A DNA stretch of 64,000 nucleotides from JBCCQL01 sp039414355 (GCA_039414355.1 JBCDJN010000005.1:32581-96580); one strand, 5' to 3'. Shown: positions 8,479 through 21,078, numbered from the stretch's first letter. Notes: a model not told the origin generated them from the sequence alone. Numbers and translations: made by a program.

Positions 8479-9372
8479 TCAGTCAGACACGGTTTCTGGA
8501 GGGGGCGCCAGGCTGGCTAATTCGGGCCACAGCGGCTCCGCGCCGAGCATCTCCGCCAGTTCCGCGGCGTCCGGGGCCAGCTGCTCGCGGAGCCAATCAA
8601 GCGTTTCATCCTTCGGTTTCAGCCCGGAGGGGTCGGTCTTGGGCAGCAGCAGCTTAAAAAGCCGCAAACGCAGACCAACCGGCAGATTCGGACGGATCAA
8701 CCGGCGGTAGACCTTGCTGTTGTAGATCGCGTCCCACAGCGCATTGCGGCGGGGTTTGTTCTTCGACTGATTATACGCCTTGGCGGGAATGCCGCTCGCG
8801 GTTTGCAGCTCGACCCCGGCAAACTCAGCGAGCTCGGAGAGCACCTCCTCTTGGTTGGCGACGAATCGCTCGAAGGTGACAACACGGACCCGCTCGCGGC
8901 CGAGCGCCTCCAGCCACGGCCGGAGCTGCATCGCGTACCGGCTGAAGTTGAGGTAGTTCTCGGAGTTGCGCACCTCGTCGTCGATCTTGTCGCTGGCGCT
9001 CCCCGCGACGAACTCATGGCGGAAGTGGCTCAAAGCCCGCTCGACGGGGTTGCGCACCAGGTAGACCACCCGGAAGCCGTCCGGCAGCACCTTGAGCGCC
9101 CGCTCAACCACGGCCGTGTGCTGCGGCAGCTTGGTGTAGCCGGTCGAGGCGTCGCAGAGCAGCTCGTCCGGTCGGGCGTTGCGGTAGACTCCCGCGTAGC
9201 GCGCCTTGCCTTCGGGGGTGAGGACCTCGTCCTTCGTAAGCCAGTGCGGCTCCTTGTTCTCGGCAAGGTAGACCCGGGTCCGCTCGGCGAGTTGCATGTA
9301 CAGGGTCGTCGTGCCCGACTTCATCGCGCCGATGATCAGCAGCTCAGGGAGTCGGTCTGGGTTATCGACCAT
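8479..9372 (-). CDS. PAPS-dependent sulfotransferase
   Basis: Cytosolic-type sulfotransferase that would move sulfate from PAPS to a hydroxyl, probably on a sugar. The 5'-phosphosulfate loop is IGAMKSGTTTLYMQL near residues 14-28, with the essential Lys and the Thr run; the 3'-phosphate motif is VYLVRNPVERALSHFRHE around residues 104-121, with Arg and Ser in place. The 297-residue length is normal. The frame is open further upstream, but ATG at 9372 is chosen because the preceding stretch is Arg/Gly-rich, has no family similarity, and overlaps the upstream acyltransferase gene. The neighbours suggest that a surface polysaccharide is sulfated, which is inference. Confidence 0.88.
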   Translation of the reverse strand: MVDNPDRLPELLIIGAMKSGTTTLYMQLAERTRVYLAENKEPHWLTKDEVLTPEGKARYAGVYRNARPDELLCDASTGYTKLPQHTAVVERALKVLPDGFRVVYLVRNPVERALSHFRHEFVAGSASDKIDDEVRNSENYLNFSRYAMQLRPWLEALGRERVRVVTFERFVANQEEVLSELAEFAGVELQTASGIPAKAYNQSKNKPRRNALWDAIYNSKVYRRLIRPNLPVGLRLRLFKLLLPKTDPSGLKPKDETLDWLREQLAPDAAELAEMLGAEPLWPELASLAPPPETVSD

Positions 9373-9413
9373 TGAGGGCAGCGAACGAACGAGGGCGAAG
9401 GGGGATTGGTTGA

Positions 9414-10154
9414 TTATTGCCAGCGAGGGGCGCGGTCGGGGAGCTTGTCTTCGGTGAGCGGCGAAGCCTTGGCGGGCATGCCGATCGCCAGGTGTTTGGG
9501 GGGAATCGGCTTGGTGACCACGGCCCGCGCCGCCACGATGCAGTCGTGGCCCACCACGGCGCCGCGGAGCAAGATGCAGCCGCTGCTCAGTTGTGCCCGG
9601 TCGCCAACCAGGCCCGAGCGGTCCATGTCGTCCTCCCAGATGTGCACCACCTCGGCATGCTGCCGGAGGTAGACCCCGGCGCCGAGCCTCGCCCGGCTGT
9701 TGAGCACGATCCCAAGCGGGTGCGGGACCCACAGCCCAGGGCCGATCCGTGCGCTGCACGGGATCACGCAGTAGTACCAGTGGAAGATGAACTTCTCAAC
9801 AAGCAAGCACAGCGGACGCAGCCGGAGCCGATGAAACCACGCCCCGATCCGGTAAGCCAGCATCATGTGGAATCCGGACGAAGTGAGTGCCGTGATCGCC
9901 AGGCCGACGTAGTATCGCAGCCAGGACCGCCCGTAACGGGGCGGGGCGTGGATCAGGAGGTCGGCCCCGATTCCGCCCAGGGTGACCGGCTCGGCGATCT
10001 CGATCGTGTCGAACCACTCCGGCATGCCCTCGGTCGGCGAGGCCGGCTGCGCGGGTGTGAGCGCCGTCGACTCGCCGACAGCCTCGCCGATTGGGGCGGG
10101 CGTGGCCTCGGCGGTTTCGGGGTCGGTAGGCGGCTGCACGGGAATCAACAGCAT
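9414..10154 (-). CDS. Hexapeptide-repeat acyltransferase (serine acetyltransferase-like)
   Basis: Left-handed beta-helix acyltransferase. The C-terminal half shows hexapeptide-like repeats (IGPGLWVPHPLGIVLNS, LGAGVYLRQHAEV, LSSGCILLRGAVVGHDCIVAARAVVTK) ending in the IPPKHLAIGMPAK closing motif of the CysE/WcaB group. A histidine in WVPHPLG matches the acetyltransferase histidine position. The N-terminal 65 residues are Pro/Ala/Thr-rich, without similarity. Start ATG at 10154 gives 246 residues; the frame is open further upstream but the added part is Arg-rich and unlikely. A sugar or surface-polymer acetyltransferase is more likely than a cysteine biosynthesis enzyme, given the neighbouring sulfotransferase and glycosyltransferase. 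Confidence 0.8.
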   Translation of the reverse strand: MLLIPVQPPTDPETAEATPAPIGEAVGESTALTPAQPASPTEGMPEWFDTIEIAEPVTLGGIGADLLIHAPPRYGRSWLRYYVGLAITALTSSGFHMMLAYRIGAWFHRLRLRPLCLLVEKFIFHWYYCVIPCSARIGPGLWVPHPLGIVLNSRARLGAGVYLRQHAEVVHIWEDDMDRSGLVGDRAQLSSGCILLRGAVVGHDCIVAARAVVTKPIPPKHLAIGMPAKASPLTEDKLPDRAPRWQ

Positions 10155-10349
10155 TGCAAGGCGGAGACGGGGCCGCTGGGCAACCAGCCCGGCCCTCGGC
10201 AATACCGAGTATAATCGACCAGGCAAGTCTCCCGCCTCTTGTCGCTTGGCTGCCCTCCGCGCGGCCGACCCGCCCACTACGCAGCCGCCGGCATCGTCGG
10301 CACAATCGGCCCTTCTGGCGTCCCGCTTCGACTAACCACCGCAATCGCC

Positions 10350-11567
10350 TTGGCCGCCCCCGCTTCGCAACCTGATCAGTCCCCGGGCGCCCCGGCGCCC
10401 GTGGCCGTGGTGTGCCACAGCGTGCCCCCGTACCGCCAGCACCTCCACCGCCGCATCGCCGACGAAGAGCCTCGCGTACGCCTGCTAACGATCAACACGC
10501 ACCACGACGCAACGCGGAACTGGCAGCTCCCCGACGCGGAGAAGATTGGACTGGTCGACCTGACCGGCGGCGACACCATGGCTGCCACCCGCGGCCTCCG
10601 TGGCTGGTGGCCCGAGTGGAAGCGGGGGGGGCGGATCATCGAGACGTTGCGCCGCGAGGGCGTCCGAGCCGTTGTGATGAACGGTTACAACGACGCCGGC
10701 CGCCGGCGGGCCATCCGGTGGTGCCGCAAGAATCAGGTGCCGTGCTTTCTCTGGGGCGATGGCAACATCGCTTCCGAGCGGCTCAAGACGGGGCCGGCCC
10801 AGGCTCTGAAGAAGTGGCTCATCCCGCCAATCGTCCGCCAAGTGACCGGTTGCTTCGCCTGCGGCCGCCTGGGCAAAGAACTCTGGCAGTCCTACGGAGC
10901 GCCCGCGGATCGCGTCTTCATCTCGCCCTACGAACCCGACTACCGGCTCATTCAAGACCTCGCCGAAGAGCAGATCGACGCGGTCCGTGCTAAGCACGGC
11001 CTGCAAGCCAACCGGCGGCGGCTGGTGTTCTCTGGTCGCCTCACGCAGGTGAAGCGCGTTGACCTGCTCATCGACGCGTTCGTTCGCCTCGCCGACGTTC
11101 GGCCCGAGTGGGACCTGCTGCTTGTTGGCGATGGGGAACTACGCGATGAGCTGCTCGCCGCGGTACCCGAGCGACTCAAGCCGCGAGTGACCTGCACGGG
11201 CTTCTTGTCCGATCAGCAGGAGGTGAGCACGCTGTACCGCGCGAGCGACGTCTTGGTCTTGCCGAGCACGTACGAGCCGTGGGCGCTGGTGATCAACGAA
11301 GCCGCGGCCGCCGGGCTGGCGATGGTAGCGACCGACGTCGTAGGCGCCGCGGCCGAGCTGATTGTCGATGGCAAGAACGGGCGTATTGTTCCGGCTGGCG
11401 ATGGCGAAGCGCTCCGCGAGGCCATTGCCGATGTCACCGACCCCGCCAACACCGACCGCATGAAGCAGGCCTCCGCGGAGGTGCTCGCCGACTGGCGCCG
11501 CCGCGGTGACCCGGTCGAGGGTCTTCGCGAGGCTTTGCGATTTGTCGGCGTGCTGCCGACTTCGTAG
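10350..11567 (+). CDS. Glycosyltransferase family 4
   Basis: GT-B fold sugar transferase. The GT4 C-terminal domain is clear: RRLVFSGRLTQVKRVDLLIDAF, LLLVGDGELRDEL, and the donor-binding EPWALVINEAAAAGLAMVATD segment with the E-x7-E arrangement. The N-terminal domain begins VAVVCHSVPPYRQHLHRRI. Acceptor and sugar donor are unknown. The start is uncertain: the frame is open back to 10239, but the TTG at 10350 begins closer to the conserved part and gives 405 residues. A TATAAT lies at 10210-10215 without a matching -35. It is divergent from the acyltransferase-sulfotransferase group and probably belongs to the same polysaccharide pathway. Confidence 0.87.
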   Translation: MAAPASQPDQSPGAPAPVAVVCHSVPPYRQHLHRRIADEEPRVRLLTINTHHDATRNWQLPDAEKIGLVDLTGGDTMAATRGLRGWWPEWKRGGRIIETLRREGVRAVVMNGYNDAGRRRAIRWCRKNQVPCFLWGDGNIASERLKTGPAQALKKWLIPPIVRQVTGCFACGRLGKELWQSYGAPADRVFISPYEPDYRLIQDLAEEQIDAVRAKHGLQANRRRLVFSGRLTQVKRVDLLIDAFVRLADVRPEWDLLLVGDGELRDELLAAVPERLKPRVTCTGFLSDQQEVSTLYRASDVLVLPSTYEPWALVINEAAAAGLAMVATDVVGAAAELIVDGKNGRIVPAGDGEALREAIADVTDPANTDRMKQASAEVLADWRRRGDPVEGLREALRFVGVLPTS

Positions 11568-11611
11568 CGAGTTCATTTCACTCAAACCGACAAGCTCCGG
11601 AAACCGCCGCC

Positions 11612-12379
11612 ATGCACCGCAAGCTGTTCGCGCTTCTGATTATCCTCTCGCCGCTGGCCGCCACGCATGCCGAGGAGTGGCGCCCGCTGTTCAATGGCAA
11701 GGACCTTACGGGTTGGACGCCCAAGATCACGGGCCGCCCGGCCGGCGAGAACTTCGCCGACACGTTTCGCGTTGAAGACGGGTTGCTGAAGGTGCGGTTC
11801 GACAAGTACGAGGGCGACTTCAACGGGCGGTTCGGGCACCTGTTCTGCGACACGCCGCTGTACAACTACCGGCTGCGGGTCGAGTACCGCATGGTTGGTC
11901 AGCAGATGAGCGGCGGGCCGGGTTGGGCGCGGGCGAACAGCGGCGTGATGATCTACGGGCAATCGCCGGAGTCCATGGCGCTGGACCAGAACTTTCCGGT
12001 CTCGCTCGAAGTGCAACTGCTCGCCGGCCTGGGCAAGGGCCCGCGACCCACGGCCAACCTCTGCACGCCGGGCACCAACGTGGTGCTGGGCGGCAAGCTT
12101 CACAAGGTGCACTGCACCAGCTCAAAGAGCGAAACCTACCCCGTCGGCCAATGGGTGGCGGTGGAGGTGGAAGCCCGCGGAGACGAGTACGTTCGCCACT
12201 TGGTCAACGGCGAACTCGTCCTTGAATACGAGAAGCCCCAACTCGACCCACGCGACGGCGACGCTACAAAGCTGACCGACGCCGGCGCCGAGCTGCCGCT
12301 GCTGGGCGGGACGATCTCGCTACAATCCGAAAGCCACCCGGTCGACTTCCGAAGCGTGGAGTGGATGCCCCTCGACTGA
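11612..12379 (+). CDS. Secreted DUF1080 protein (3-keto-disaccharide hydrolase family)
   Basis: Exported protein of 255 residues. An N-terminal signal peptide (MHRKLFALLIILSPLAATHA, cleavage after about residue 20) is followed by WRPLFNGKDLTGWTPK, the hallmark opening of DUF1080 domains. Further family features are VEDGLLKV, FGHLFCDTPLYNYRLRVEYR, GPGWARANSGVMIYG and the closing ISLQSESHPVDFRSVEW. The fold is a jelly-roll beta sandwich, and members act on oxidised (3-keto) sugars or bind carbohydrate. Such genes are expanded in planctomycetes and are linked to polysaccharide use. It follows the GT4 gene by 44 bases, but a functional link to it is doubtful. Confidence 0.92.
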   Translation: MHRKLFALLIILSPLAATHAEEWRPLFNGKDLTGWTPKITGRPAGENFADTFRVEDGLLKVRFDKYEGDFNGRFGHLFCDTPLYNYRLRVEYRMVGQQMSGGPGWARANSGVMIYGQSPESMALDQNFPVSLEVQLLAGLGKGPRPTANLCTPGTNVVLGGKLHKVHCTSSKSETYPVGQWVAVEVEARGDEYVRHLVNGELVLEYEKPQLDPRDGDATKLTDAGAELPLLGGTISLQSESHPVDFRSVEWMPLD

Positions 12380-12417
12380 GTCGGTTAGCAGCCCGGGCGG
12401 CCGACGACACGCCAAAC

Positions 12418-12437
12418 GCTCTCGCAACTACGAGAGC
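12418..12437 (-). terminator. Hairpin at the end of the Tat-exported hydrolase gene
   Basis: GCTCTCG, a six-base loop and CGAGAGC form a perfect 7-bp inverted repeat that places the stop codon of the minus-strand gene in its loop. It lies between two convergent genes and may act as a two-way transcript end. There is no clear T-tract, so this is tentative. Confidence 0.3.
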
Positions 12438-13480
12438 ATCTCTGGCGTGATCTTGCTGACGTATCCTTGGTCAAACCACTTGTGGTGCTCGACGTTCGCG
12501 CCGCGAGCCTGAAACCCATCGCCCTCCAGGCCCAGGTAGGCGGGAATCGGGTCGGCGGGGTCGACCAAGACGGTGAGCTTCTTCGGCACGGGCCAGACCT
12601 CTTGCCGGTTGATTGGCAGGCCGGGCAGCACCGCCGCCATCTGCTGCTCCACGTACTGCTGGTGGCCGAGGATGGCGAGCGTGAATAGGGCGTTGCGGAC
12701 GATCATCGCGCCCTGCGAGTAACCGACCACGGCGAAAGGCTCGCCGGGCGACTGCGTCGCTTGCCGATGCATGAGCCACGCCAGGCCTCGCGTGGCCGGG
12801 TTGTGCTGCAGCGGCGAGTCGCCACCCAGGGCCGTCGTTAACCCAGCGCCAAACGACCGACCCGTCAGCAAGCCGGTGAGGTAGACCGGCCAAACTCGGT
12901 CGCGGTACGCCTCTTCAATGTCGCGGCCGGCGAGTTGCTGGTTTTCGCTCGGGGCGGTTCCCTCGTTGTAGATCAGCCACACCGGTCGGCCGGGCAGCCG
13001 GCCGGCGAGCGCCTTGGCTTCGTCGGTGGCGATCTTCTTGTTGGTGAAGATGCCGTTGACGTAGTAGACCGGCGTGCCGGCCCCTTCTTGGATGGCGACG
13101 GGCGTTGGCGGGCTCATCAGGGCGTCCTTCAGCCCCTTGCCGATGAACGGCAACGCCGCCGCCTTGCTGGCTTGCTGGATCAGCGGCCCCGCCAGCTTGG
13201 CCATCTGCGTGGCGTCGCCACTGGAGAGCGCCTTGATGGCGTCGGCGTGGCGGCTGCGGATCATGCCGACCGCCTGGGGGAAGTCCCGCTCGAACATCGC
13301 GGCGATCTTCGCGGCGTCGTAATCGGCCGGGTCGAGCGAGATCGACCCGTAGCCGGGGATCTCAATCGTTGGCTTGTTGGAAGCGGGCTGGCCGGTTGAA
13401 GGCTGCTGGCCAAACGCCTGCGGTGCTAGCAGCCCGGCGCCGGTAGCGGTGGAATTGCGGAGGAAATCTCGGCGGTGCAT
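12428..13480 (-). CDS. Tat-exported alpha/beta hydrolase
   Basis: Predicted exported serine hydrolase of 350 residues. The N-terminus MHRRDFLRNSTATGAGLLAPQAFG is a twin-arginine signal (RRDFL) with a mild hydrophobic stretch. The nucleophile elbow GYSQG sits at residues 253-257 with Ser255, in the strand-turn-helix setting AVVGYSQGAMIVRNA typical of PE-PPE/cutinase-like hydrolases. A probable catalytic Asp lies in VLVDPADPIPAYLG, and His in VEHHKWFDQG near the C-terminus. A segment YYVNGIFTNKK near residue 155 resembles the oxyanion strand of these enzymes. The start is ATG at 13480, with GGGAGA upstream as a ribosome binding site. The substrate is unknown; a lipase or esterase activity is a fair guess. 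Confidence 0.65.
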   Translation of the reverse strand: MHRRDFLRNSTATGAGLLAPQAFGQQPSTGQPASNKPTIEIPGYGSISLDPADYDAAKIAAMFERDFPQAVGMIRSRHADAIKALSSGDATQMAKLAGPLIQQASKAAALPFIGKGLKDALMSPPTPVAIQEGAGTPVYYVNGIFTNKKIATDEAKALAGRLPGRPVWLIYNEGTAPSENQQLAGRDIEEAYRDRVWPVYLTGLLTGRSFGAGLTTALGGDSPLQHNPATRGLAWLMHRQATQSPGEPFAVVGYSQGAMIVRNALFTLAILGHQQYVEQQMAAVLPGLPINRQEVWPVPKKLTVLVDPADPIPAYLGLEGDGFQARGANVEHHKWFDQGYVSKITPEMLS

Positions 13481-13618
13481 TGGAAATTCTCCCGGGTTCG
13501 GACGGCACGAGTGTAACCCGCCGACGTGCAGCAAACGAGATTTCTGTGGAGCGAAGGTTCTGCTACGGTCCGCCGGTTCACCCCGCTCAGACGGCCCTGC
13601 TCCGACGGCGTACTTGCT

Positions 13619-14923
13619 ATGCGTGTGCTGATTTTCGAGCCGCAGTTCGCCGGCCATAACCTGGCCCACGCCGCCCGGCTAGCTAAGGGTGTGGCTGAGC
13701 TTGGGTGCGACGTGGTGCTCTCCACGTCGCGGCAGGCCGCCGAGTCGGCCGAGTTCGCCACGCATTTCGGCGACGCCCCGCCGCCTGACCTTCACATCTC
13801 CGACGGGTTCACCCTGCACCATCGCCGTGGCCAGCTCCGCACCGGCGGGCCGATCGGCGCGCTGCACACGTACCGAGCGCTAACGACCGCCATCCGGGAG
13901 ACGCGTCCCCAGCACGTCTACGTGCCGTGCGGCAACAGCCTGTCGCGAACGGCCGTGCTGCCGCTTGGCCTTGGGGCGGCGCTCCGCGGCTGCGGGGCTC
14001 AGGCGGAGACTTTGATGATCAGCGGCCGCTACCTGCAGGCCAACCCTTCGCCGTGGCGGCGGCTGCGGAGGCGGCTCGTGCTGAACGCCATCGCCGGCGG
14101 GCCGTGGTCTCGGGTCTTCCATCACGACGACGTGGCGTGGGAGCACTTCCAGAGGCACGGCGGCCGGATGGCGAGGCTCGGTGCCCTAATGCCCGACCCA
14201 TGCAGCCCGATCGTTGAGTCCTCCACGCAAACAGCCCGCCATGCTTTGGGCCTGCCAGAGGAAGGTCGCGCCTTGGCGGTCATCGGACTCATCGAGCGGC
14301 GGAAGGGGATCGAGGTGCTGCTCGAGGCGTTCGCCACGGGGGCGAAGCGCTTCGGCGCCGAAGATCGGCTGTTTCTCCTCGGCAGGTGCGAACCGGCAGT
14401 CCGAGAGATGCTCGCGGGCCCTTATGCTCACCTAGTTCGCTCGGGTCGCGTGGTGGCGATCGATCGGCGGCTCTCGGCTGAGGAGTTCGGGCTCGCGGTC
14501 CGCGCGGCCGACGTGGTGAGCACGGTCTACCCGTGGCACGCCTACACTTCCAGCATCCTGGTCGCGGCGGCGTCGGCCGGCAAGCCGGTGCTCGCTTCCG
14601 ACTACGGATGGATCGGCCGCACGACCCGCCGGTTCCGGCTCGGCCAGGTTTGCAACGGCCGCTCTCCCGCCAGCGTGGCGGCGGCGGCGGCTTCCGCCTT
14701 GGCGTCGGCCGACCAGTACCGCCCCATTACCGCCGCCCAACGCTTGGTGCGTTACTCAACGGACGCCAACTACGTGGCCCACTGGACGGCCCGCCTCCGC
14801 GAGCGGCTCGGCTTGGGGCCGTCGCCGGACCGGGTCTCTTGGGAATGGGTCACCCGTCGCCAGGGGATGCCCAAAGCGACGGTCGATCGCCGCGTGCTGC
14901 CGGTCGCCTCGGCAACCGCGTGA
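13619..14923 (+). CDS. GT-B glycosyltransferase (family 4-like)
   Basis: Glycosyltransferase of 434 residues with a Rossmann-type N-terminal domain (MRVLIFEPQFAGHNLAHAARLAKGVAELG) and a GT4-like C-terminal domain (ALAVIGLIERRKGIEVLLEAF, RLFLLGRCE, ADVVSTVYPWHAYTSSILVAAASAGKPVLASDYGW). The usual E-x7-E donor motif is altered, with His-Ala-Tyr-Thr-Ser-Ser in place of the first Glu region, so it may be an atypical or non-GT4 member. Start ATG at 13619 is chosen because homology to the GT-B fold begins there; the reading frame is open upstream but without coding character. It is divergent from the hydrolase gene. The acceptor is not identifiable. Confidence 0.75.
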   Translation: MRVLIFEPQFAGHNLAHAARLAKGVAELGCDVVLSTSRQAAESAEFATHFGDAPPPDLHISDGFTLHHRRGQLRTGGPIGALHTYRALTTAIRETRPQHVYVPCGNSLSRTAVLPLGLGAALRGCGAQAETLMISGRYLQANPSPWRRLRRRLVLNAIAGGPWSRVFHHDDVAWEHFQRHGGRMARLGALMPDPCSPIVESSTQTARHALGLPEEGRALAVIGLIERRKGIEVLLEAFATGAKRFGAEDRLFLLGRCEPAVREMLAGPYAHLVRSGRVVAIDRRLSAEEFGLAVRAADVVSTVYPWHAYTSSILVAAASAGKPVLASDYGWIGRTTRRFRLGQVCNGRSPASVAAAAASALASADQYRPITAAQRLVRYSTDANYVAHWTARLRERLGLGPSPDRVSWEWVTRRQGMPKATVDRRVLPVASATA

Positions 14924-14996
14924 TCTTTGTTGGCTCGTGGGCGACCGTGGGACGGTTGTGCGATACTGGGGTTCATCCCAACCCCGCGAGCCCGCG

Positions 14997-15317
14997 ATGC
15001 CCACCATCACCATCGGCGACACGTCGTTCGACTGCGCCCAAGACGCCAACCTCCGCAAGACGCTGCTCGCGGCCGGCTTTAAGCTCTACAACGGGCCGAT
15101 GAAGCTGGCCAACTGCCGCGGGCTGGGCACCTGCGGCACTTGTGCGGTGAAGGTCGAAGGCCGGCTCTCGACGCCAACGGGGATCGAGAAGATCCGCCTC
15201 GCCGCTCCGCCCCATCGCCGCGGCATCGAGAAGGGCCTGCGGCTCGCCTGCCAGTGCAAGGTGCAGGGCGATGTGAAGGTTGAGAAGCGCGAGGGATGGT
15301 GGGGCCAAAGCGGCTGA
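14997..15317 (+). CDS. 2Fe-2S ferredoxin
   Basis: Plant-type [2Fe-2S] ferredoxin of 106 residues, an electron carrier. Cluster ligands are Cys40, Cys46 and Cys49 in NCRGLGTCGTC (C-x5-C-x2-C) with the fourth at Cys85 or Cys87 in LACQCKVQGD. The fold order beta-Cys loop-beta-helix-Cys is as expected. Start ATG at 14997 matches the family start (PTITIGDTSF). It precedes a sulfatase gene by 49 bases on the same strand, so the two may be cotranscribed; whether the ferredoxin serves sulfatase maturation is unknown, and no anaerobic sulfatase-maturating enzyme lies nearby. Confidence 0.88.
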   Translation: MPTITIGDTSFDCAQDANLRKTLLAAGFKLYNGPMKLANCRGLGTCGTCAVKVEGRLSTPTGIEKIRLAAPPHRRGIEKGLRLACQCKVQGDVKVEKREGWWGQSG

Positions 15318-15366
15318 CTGCCAACCACTTCTTGATGAACCTCTTGAGAATCCGTTTGAGACGACG

Positions 15367-16776
15367 ATGAGAACGCTACTTGCTTGCTGCTTGATCACGC
15401 TGGCCTCCCTGACTTCCTCGCGGCCGCTGCTCGCCGACGAAGAACGCCCCAACGTGCTGGTGATCGTGCTCGACGACGCCGGCTACCACGACTTCGGCTT
15501 CATGGGCAACGCGTTGATGGCGACGCCCAACATCGATCGGCTCGCCGCCTCGGGCATGGTCTTCTTGGATGCTCACCTTTCGGGCACCACCTGCAGCCCC
15601 TCGCGTGCTGGGCTCATGACGGGCCGGTACCAGCAACGGTTTGGCCATCACAACAACGTGCCGCCGCACGGCTGTGGCATGGACCCGGGCGAGAAGACCT
15701 TAGGCGACACGATGCGGGCCGGCGGCTACCGCACGTACTACGTCGGCAAGTGGCACCTGGGCGCCACCGACCCGTACCACCCCAACAACCGCGGCTTCGA
15801 CGAGTTTCACGGGCTGCTCGAGGGTTCGCGTTCGTACTTCCCCGACGAGAAGCACGACACGCCCGGCGACGACCGCGCGATCCAACGCAACGGCGAGCAC
15901 GTTCGGTGGGATGGCTACCTGACCGATCACCTCACCGACGCCGCCATCGAGCTGCTCAACCAACCGCGCGAGCAGCCGTTTGCCATGGTGCTCAGCTACA
16001 CGGCGCCGCACACGCCCATGCACGCCAAGCCCGAGCACCTGGCGAAGTTCGCCGACCACCCGCGGCCGAAGCTGGCCGCCATGACCTGGTCTGCCGACGA
16101 GGGCATAGGCCGTGTGCTCGGCAAGCTCGAGGAGCTCGGCGAGCGCGACAACACACTGGTGTTCTTCCTCAGCGACAACGGCGGCGCCCTCGCCAGCGGC
16201 GCCGACAATTCGCCGCTCAAGGGCTACAAGGGGACCGAGTTCGAGGGCGGCCAGCGGACGCCGTTCATCGTGTCTTGGCCCGGCAAGATCGAGGCCGGCT
16301 CGTCGTTTGACGGTCTGGTCTCGGCCCTCGACATCCTCGCCACCGCAGCCGCCGCGGCCGGCGTGACCACGCCGGTTGGCAAGCCGCTGGACGGCGTTGA
16401 TCTGCTGCCGTTCGCGCTTGGAGAACAGAGCGGCGACCCCCACCCGCATCTCTTCTGGCGCCGATCACGCGAGCACTCGGTTCGCGCCGGCGACTTCAAG
16501 CTGATCGGCCATGACCAGGCGGGCTGGCGGCTCTACAACGTTGCCGAAGACATCGGCGAGACCCGCGACCTCACGGCAGACCAGCCGGAGCTGGCCGCCA
16601 GCCTGCGGGCGAAACTGGACGACTTCGAAAGCCAGCTCGTCGAGCCGCAGTGGAGCGAGAGTGAGCAATGGGAAGACGTCAAAGCCGAAATGTACCGAGC
16701 GTGGCTGCGGAACAAAGAGCCGCGGTACACCGACCCGTGGGGCATGCGGCGTTGGCGGGAAGCGAATCGAGACTAG
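15367..16776 (+). CDS. Secreted sulfatase (Cys-type)
   Basis: Alkaline-phosphatase-fold sulfatase that removes sulfate esters, probably from sulfated polysaccharides. Signal peptide at residues 1-23 (MRTLLACCLITLASLTSSRPLLA). The metal site DDAGYHDFG (Asp36, Asp37) is followed by the C-x-P-S-R core TCSPSRAGLMTGRY: Cys76 is the residue converted to formylglycine and Arg80 is conserved. Further family features are YVGKWHLG and SDNGGA. The 469-residue length is normal for planctomycete sulfatases. A formylglycine-generating enzyme must come from elsewhere. The 3' end overlaps the convergent membrane protein gene by four bases. Confidence 0.96.
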   Translation: MRTLLACCLITLASLTSSRPLLADEERPNVLVIVLDDAGYHDFGFMGNALMATPNIDRLAASGMVFLDAHLSGTTCSPSRAGLMTGRYQQRFGHHNNVPPHGCGMDPGEKTLGDTMRAGGYRTYYVGKWHLGATDPYHPNNRGFDEFHGLLEGSRSYFPDEKHDTPGDDRAIQRNGEHVRWDGYLTDHLTDAAIELLNQPREQPFAMVLSYTAPHTPMHAKPEHLAKFADHPRPKLAAMTWSADEGIGRVLGKLEELGERDNTLVFFLSDNGGALASGADNSPLKGYKGTEFEGGQRTPFIVSWPGKIEAGSSFDGLVSALDILATAAAAAGVTTPVGKPLDGVDLLPFALGEQSGDPHPHLFWRRSREHSVRAGDFKLIGHDQAGWRLYNVAEDIGETRDLTADQPELAASLRAKLDDFESQLVEPQWSESEQWEDVKAEMYRAWLRNKEPRYTDPWGMRRWREANRD

Positions 16777-17593
16777 TCGGCGTCTTCCGGTAGCGCGCCG
16801 CCGAAGGCCTCCCAGCCCATCACTCCGAGCGTGCCCACTAAGTAGACCGCTACCGGCGCCAGGAAAACCGTGACTCCCAGCCAGTGCGTCCAAGTGCGTT
16901 TGCGCCGGGCCAAGCGGTCGCCGCGAACGGCGAACGCAACGGCGGCGAATATCAGCAAAGATGACGCATGATAGACCAGCACGTACGCATTGGAGTCAAG
17001 GAAAGCCGATGACGTTAGACTAAAGGCGATGGCTGTAAGCACGTAGCGCACCAACCAGGAAATCGGAATCAGCCCAAGAACCATCCTCCATCGCAGCTCA
17101 CGCACCGGCACAGTCGTCGCGTAAATCAAAAACGCAAAGAGGAGTGTTCCCGTCAGAAACCTTCCATACATGAGCCACAGACTTGCTGCCATTGGGATCT
17201 CGTCCGTGAGAACTTCCCCGCCGCTCACGTAGAGGACGAAGACAGCCGTGCTTGGAAGTGCCAACAGGGCAGCCAATGCCGTGTAGACGAGCAACGAGTC
17301 GCCCGGTGACTCAAGGATGGGCAGCCCGCGGCGTGACCATGAGCAGCGGAGCATCCAGACTGTGAACGCGACCGAGGCGGCCAGCAGCCACAAAAGGATG
17401 TAGCCGACCCACCCGAACTCGCCGTCGGCAAAGGATCGCACTTGGAACGCCGCCAACGCCACCATGGTGGTGGCCATCATCATCAGCAGGTGGCGTAGCT
17501 GCAGCGGCGGAGTTTCGGTGAGGATGCTTGAGTCCGGCGCCGGTGGGGGCTCCTGGCTGGGCTCCGCGGCGTCGGCGTCCAGCGGGGCGTCGC

Positions 17594-17597
<4 letters not shown>
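16773..17597 (-). CDS. Hypothetical multi-pass membrane protein
   Basis: Protein of 274 residues with an N-terminal cytosolic stretch rich in Asp, Pro and Glu (about 35 residues) and then roughly seven hydrophobic segments. No family motif was recognised. Start chosen as GTG at 17597, whose last bases overlap the TGA of carB (GTGA), a layout typical of translational coupling; the frame stays open further upstream inside carB but that part is Arg/Gly-rich and lacks coding character. Its codon use is somewhat less GC-rich than the neighbours (several AAG/ATC/TCA-type choices). The coupling suggests coexpression with carB, but no functional link to carbamoyl phosphate is evident. Confidence 0.6.
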
Positions 17598-20908
<3,311 letters not shown>

Positions 20909-21078
20909 GGCTGAGAGGGGCTGGGGGCTGGGGGCTGGGTGGCGGGGCGAGGCGGGGTTCAGGCCCGATCAGCCGGCGACCTACGCGTCGCCATGGCGTG
21001 ATGGGGCTTTGGCCGCCTTGAGGCGGATAAAATCGCACCAGCGTAGCATGCGGCAATCGGCCCTCACAACCGGCGGCG

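Noticed and set aside
10210..10215. TATAAT upstream of the GT4 gene
   Set aside because: No -35 match at 16-18 bases on the plus strand; not called as a promoter.
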